A stretch of DNA of 64,000 nucleotides from Heligmosomoides polygyrus polygyrus (lineage: Eukaryota > Nematoda > Chromadorea > Rhabditida > Heligmosomidae), in NCBI GenBank assembly GCA_947396885.1, contig OX377202.1:3224001-3288000 (forward strand), read 5' to 3'. This document shows positions 60,291-64,000 of the stretch, in pieces. How positions within the stretch are numbered: position 1 is the first letter of the stretch; every line of letters begins with the position of its first letter. The position numbers and the translations under genes were made by a program. The notes under the pieces were generated by a model that saw only the letters and a list, made by a program, of their open reading frames with translations, was not told where the DNA came from and ran no database searches.

Positions 60291-61260
60291 GAAATAAAAT
60301 ATTCATCGGAATTGCTCTTTCGACATGCTTCAATAAGTCCTCAAAGAAACACAATCGTTAAGCATAGGTGAAACACAAATTATTCCGTCAGATATACCGC
60401 GAAAAAATTCCGTATCATAAGTTATATAAAAATGCGAAGTAAGTTGAATGCCCATTCGGTAATAAACGAACGGAAAGCGGTTGCATAAAAACCGCCAGAA
60501 CTGCCAACTTAATGGGTTAAGGCATCTCAAACTTCTTAACTGCTTACCCTTACTTTTCACGGTGGTGGACGAATCCAATCCTTCATACTCACCACATCCC
60601 CAAGAAATCGAAATCTTTTCGAGAAAATCCTATGTTTCTAGATGAAATCTGGGCCACGTCAGTCTTCTAATAAGCGCCTTCTAAATGCTCCAGGGTATCT
60701 TATGTGAGGAGTTTTCGCACATTCAAAACGCTTTTTAAGTTTTTAAGATCGCTTCCATATTACTATTATACGTTTAAACATCTTAGTGGACGCAGCAGCA
60801 GAAAAAAACAACAACGTTGAAAGTATAAGCAATACGGCTTTGGAAAACCGGATGCTATGATTGGATCAAACAGACAGCGAATAGTTTAAACAATTTATAG
60901 AAAGGCAGCAAGGCCATCCATCACAACAAGAAGCATCACACAAACCCATAGCCACTAGCTGCACAACGTTTTTTGGAAACAACAACAAAGTAGTTGATTA
61001 TGGAAGAACAATCAATAACGATAACAAAACAGCAACACTAAAACGAACAAAACAGATTCCGTCTGCTCCATGCAATAACCGTAATGTGATATGAGAACAA
61101 ATGTAAAACGATCTAGATATCCAGAGGCAGTTCATTGAAAGAACGTGTAAGCTGTGGTCTATACATCCAGTCAAATGCGTCAGTCTCATAAACTTTGGTC
61201 ATCCAACTACCTCACCTTTAGCCCGACAGTTGAAATAACAAGCCTAACAACACCTACATG
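60291..61260. other. Unassigned, AT-rich
   Basis: No gene or repeat recognised apart from A-rich runs near 60800-61030. Confidence 0.4.
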
Positions 61261-61476
61261 CTACGAACGCTTTTGTTCGCCTGCTGGTGAATCGAACGAG
61301 AACACCACTTGCTGAGTCCGGCTAGCAATGGGCGTGCTGGATGTCTGCCAAGCCGGTGGTAAATCCGATAAAGACAGAAGCTGTTCCACTGGGCTATCGC
61401 CGGAGAGTAGAGGTTCTTGCGAGATCTCTCCTCGAGAGTATAGACGTGCTTGTGGCTTCATCGTCGAGCGATCCGA
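61261..61476 (-). CDS. Candidate terminal exon of an unknown gene
   Basis: On the minus strand, AAATTTCAG precedes 61476 and a 71-codon frame runs to TAG at 61261. The product is Ser/Pro/Gln-rich (begins SDRSTMKPQARLYSRGEISQ, ends FDSPAGEQKRS) without a known domain. The good acceptor, sustained frame and composition suggest the last exon of a minus-strand gene whose earlier exons lie at higher coordinates, possibly outside the window. The frame is also open upstream of the acceptor for some distance, so the exon start is uncertain; it may be chance. Confidence 0.35.
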   Translation of the reverse strand, partial: SDRSTMKPQARLYSRGEISQEPLLSGDSPVEQLLSLSDLPPAWQTSSTPIASRTQQVVFSFDSPAGEQKRS

Positions 61477-61828
61477 CTGAAATTTGCACTTCAGGCGAGA
61501 CATATGATGATCAGAATTGTCCTCGAAATCGAACAAATTTAATAGGAACAGTAACATATAAGAGAAGAAAGCTACAGATCGTCCAGTGTCTTGTTCATAG
61601 CTCCTAATGCGTCCAAATAGTTGCGGCCGTGTCCTTTGTATGCTCACAAATCTGTCGGAGGATAATAATCACTCATCTCATTGCAAGGAATGCTCTCAAG
61701 TCACAGCGTGAGATGCAGTTCACAGCTGGAAACAGCTACAGAACGCCTGAATGTGGCAGAAAAGTCTGAACAGCTCACAGAGGACTTGGCCTAGACTAAA
61801 TTCATCGGTTTTGAACTGTGCACTGCAT

Positions 61829-62899
61829 ATATACCGTTTTCAGGTCGAATTGGACACTTTTCAAACCAAAATGAACACTTTTCAAATCAAATTGGACACT
61901 TTTCACGTCAAGTTGGACTCTCTTCTAAGCTCGCCTAAGACTTTTGAAATCAAAGGGAACTCTTCCGAATTGAAACAAACTTTGTGCAAGTTGAACTACA
62001 GAGTCAATAAGACGGTTAGAATTTTTTTTTGTCCAAGGAAAATTTAGAAAAACTTTTTTGAATTTTTTTACCTTAGCTGCCCGAATGAGTGTAATAATTT
62101 TATAAAATTTTTACTTTTGGAGAAAAAATAACAACTTAAACTCTGTTTTAAAGCGCAGCAAAGCAGCAACATATTGTGCACTAAATAACCAGATTGCACC
62201 GTGCACTCGAAAAGCTCGTCGCGATTTTTATTTGATTGATAGTGTAAACGCTGCTTACATGAAACCACAAGGTGGGATATGTACTTTTTGCATTGTCTAC
62301 AGCTATGTATAAATCAACATATACATAATATAAATCTACGCAAGCACTATTCCCTTTTTCCTTTATTGGGTAAGCGAATTAAAGGTTTAAAGAAATCATA
62401 CTGAAATTTTCCTCGAATGAAAAAAAACTGTAGACATTACAACAAGTACAATTGTTAAGAACGCACATACCTCGTTGCCCATGTAAACAGCATTTACACT
62501 ATCAATCAAATAAAAATCGCGACGAGCTTTTCGACTATACAGTTATACTCTATGGTTGCTGCTTTGCTGTGCTTTAAAACAGAATTTAATTTGCTATTTT
62601 TTCTGCAAAGAAAATTTTTACAAAATTCCTACACTCATTCGGGCAGCTAAAGCAAAAAAAAATCAAAAAAAAGTTATTCTAAATTTTCCTTCAACAAAAT
62701 TTTTTTCTAACCATCTTATTGAATCTGTAGTTTAACGTAACTATAAAGTAAAGAACGTAAGTATAAAAGTTGTTTCAATTCAGAAGAGATCGCTATGATT
62801 TCAAAAGTTTTAGGCTAGCTTAGAAGAGTGTCCAATTTGAGGTGAAAAGTGTCCAATTTGATTTGAGAAGTGTCCAATTCGACCTAAAAATGGTATATA
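61829..62899. repeat. Foldback family H, complete copy
   Basis: About 1.07 kb with two arms of about 420 bp (61829-62275 and 62480-62899) around a spacer of about 200 bp. Matching words: TCGAATTGGACACTTTTC against GTGTCCAATTCGACC; GTTAGAATTTTTTTTTGTCC against its inverse with extra A/T; AGCTGCCCGAATGAGTGTA against CACTCATTCGGGCAGCT; TTTTATTTGATTGATAGTGT against ACTATCAATCAAATAAAAAT. It has no coding capacity. Ends read TATATACC and GGTATATA. Confidence 0.88.
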
Positions 62900-63745
62900 C
62901 AATTTTCAAGTCCGTTTTCAAATCAAGTTAGTCAAGTTGGGCACTCTTTTAAGTAAGTTCGGCGCCTTTGAAACCGAACTAAGCATCGAGCATTTTCGTG
63001 AATTTTTTAAAATTCACCCTCCTCAATAAGTGAACACACTGTTTGAAGCTCACACTGTTCGAAATTTTACCAATTTTATTTTTTGAAAACTACTGACTTA
63101 AAACTTGTTTAGAAGCTCAGTAGGGCAGCAATCAATTGGCAAATTGGAAAAAGGAATCGTGACATGCGCATGACTAGATCGTCGTAAATTTCACTTGATT
63201 GACAGCAAAAATTCTGTTCGCGTTAACTAACAAGGATGCAATCAATGCAACAAAAAACAAAAAAACACCCTTATATCGCTGTTTCAAGTAAGCAGCACTT
63301 ACAAGCAATCAAATGTAAATCGTGACCATTCAGTCGAGTACACGGCACGATCTCTTCTCTTAATGCAAAGTTTAATTTATTTTTTCTTAAAACATAAATT
63401 TTTTACAGCATTTCATAAAGTATATTCGCATGACGTGTAGAAGATGCCGGCTGTCACGTGTACATACCAGGTTCCTGGTTCGGATTTACCACCCGTCCTT
63501 TATCCATATTCTATCTTATGTTCACTAACTGCTACAGCCGAATTAGAAGAATTCAAAGAAAATCACAATAACATTCCCTGATCAAAAAAATTCTAGCCGT
63601 CTTGAAGAGTCGCTATTTCAAAGCTAATGAAGCCTGTTTTGATTTGGAAAATGTTCACTTTGATTTCGAAACCGTCAAGCTTGTTTAGAAGAGTGACCAA
63701 TTCCATTTGAAAAGTGTCCAATGTGACGTGAAAATGGCATATCCT
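62900..63745. repeat. Foldback family H copy, degraded
   Basis: Left words TTTTCAAATCAAGTTAGTCA and GTGAACACACTGTTTGAAG; right words CCATTTGAAAAGTGTCCAAT then GACGTGAAAATGGCATAT. The arms are much more diverged than in the neighbouring copy. A SINE-A fragment sits inside. Confidence 0.6.
63427..63508 (+). mobile_element. SINE-A fragment, internally deleted
   Basis: Head segment (GCCGGCTGTCACGTGTACAT, CCAGGTTCCTGGTTCGGATT) joined directly to the tail (CCGTCCTTTATCC); the body is deleted. Confidence 0.7.
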
Positions 63746-63780
63746 GTAATGACGACGGCAGGGTAGGGTGCATACCAAAT

Positions 63781-64000
63781 ATGTCAGAACAGCAAAAGGA
63801 TAGTGCCGATCCGGTTGAAAATGGAGCAACAGGGCTCAAGGTGATTTGGGCACACGTTAAAAATACCAGAACATTCGTCAATAAGATAGGAAGACGGTGG
63901 AAGACGCTTCTTCCAGAAAAGAATGGGTGTGATGGTGGGAATGTGCAACGTAGGGCTGAACACCTAAAACGGAAGCGTAGACCAAAAAGAGGGATCCAAA
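63781..64000 (+). CDS. Candidate first exon, runs off window
   Basis: ATG at 63781 opens a frame with no stop to the window end (73 codons, beginning MSEQQKDSADPVENGATGLK). The product is hydrophilic and basic near its end (KRKRRPKRGI). A CGGCAG acceptor-like site lies 20 bases upstream. I do not recognise the protein. It is listed because it begins immediately after the repeats end, but an open stretch of this length can arise by chance. Confidence 0.35.
   Translation, partial: MSEQQKDSADPVENGATGLKVIWAHVKNTRTFVNKIGRRWKTLLPEKNGCDGGNVQRRAEHLKRKRRPKRGIQ

Noticed and set aside
1..64000. CRISPR array, bacterial operon, prophage or defence island
   Set aside because: No regularly spaced identical repeats with unique spacers, no ribosome-binding-site spaced genes; introns and mariner/Tc/Penelope/RTE elements indicate an animal nuclear genome.

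Overview
This window looks like nuclear DNA of a nematode, most likely a repeat-rich clade V species of the strongylid or hookworm type. That placement is an inference. It rests on two spliced genes with nematode-style acceptors (TTTTCAG), short (43-58 base) introns mixed with very long repeat-filled ones, likely spliced-leader acceptors just upstream of both start codons, a Tc3-type transposon whose predicted transposase has about the length I recall for Caenorhabditis Tc3A, and dense palindromic elements. There are no bacterial operons or CRISPR arrays, and I see no convincing free-standing tRNA or rRNA gene.

Two host genes can be assembled exon by exon with every splice phase consistent. 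The first is on the plus strand (coding exons from 32723 to 43725): an organic solute transporter alpha / TMEM184-type membrane protein, eight coding exons, 343 residues. The second is on the minus strand (coding exons from 56488 down to 46253): a TIA-1/TIAR RNA-binding protein (tiar-1), eleven coding exons, 411 residues, three RRMs and a Q/G/Y/A-rich tail. They are convergent, with about 2.5 kb between their stop codons. Two weaker candidates lie near the right edge: a terminal exon on the minus strand (61261-61476) and an open first exon on the plus strand that runs off the window (63781-64000).

The rest is mostly transposon-derived. From 1 to 32 kb I find no convincing host gene, only elements: a decayed mariner flanked by about 110-base direct repeats (2884-4391), a 5'-truncated Penelope-like retroelement with reverse transcriptase and GIY-YIG domains (15516-17225), RTE-type LINE fragments, a 1.07 kb near-perfect palindrome with mariner-like ends (13976-15052), a roughly 320 bp tandem array (19.6-21.0 kb), a decayed Tc1-like element (30412-32236), and many copies of two tRNA-derived SINE families. 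Several GC-rich stretches (8.2-8.6, 10.3-10.7, 19.1-19.6, 22.9-23.2, 25.7-25.9, 29.2-29.8 kb) remain unexplained.

The introns of both genes are insertion sites. Intron 4 of the transporter gene carries, in order, a SINE, another SINE pair, an apparently intact 1600 bp Tc3-like transposon with doubled terminal repeats, and a decayed mariner. Its last intron holds a long foldback element broken by a Penelope fragment, then a cluster of nested GC-rich palindromes. tiar-1 introns hold four or more palindromic families. Nested insertions give a relative order of activity among the families. I see no new defence or metabolic system. The most unusual material is the set of palindromic, transposase-less families, the doubled-TIR Tc3-like element, and the possible ribozyme-like motif at Penelope ends.
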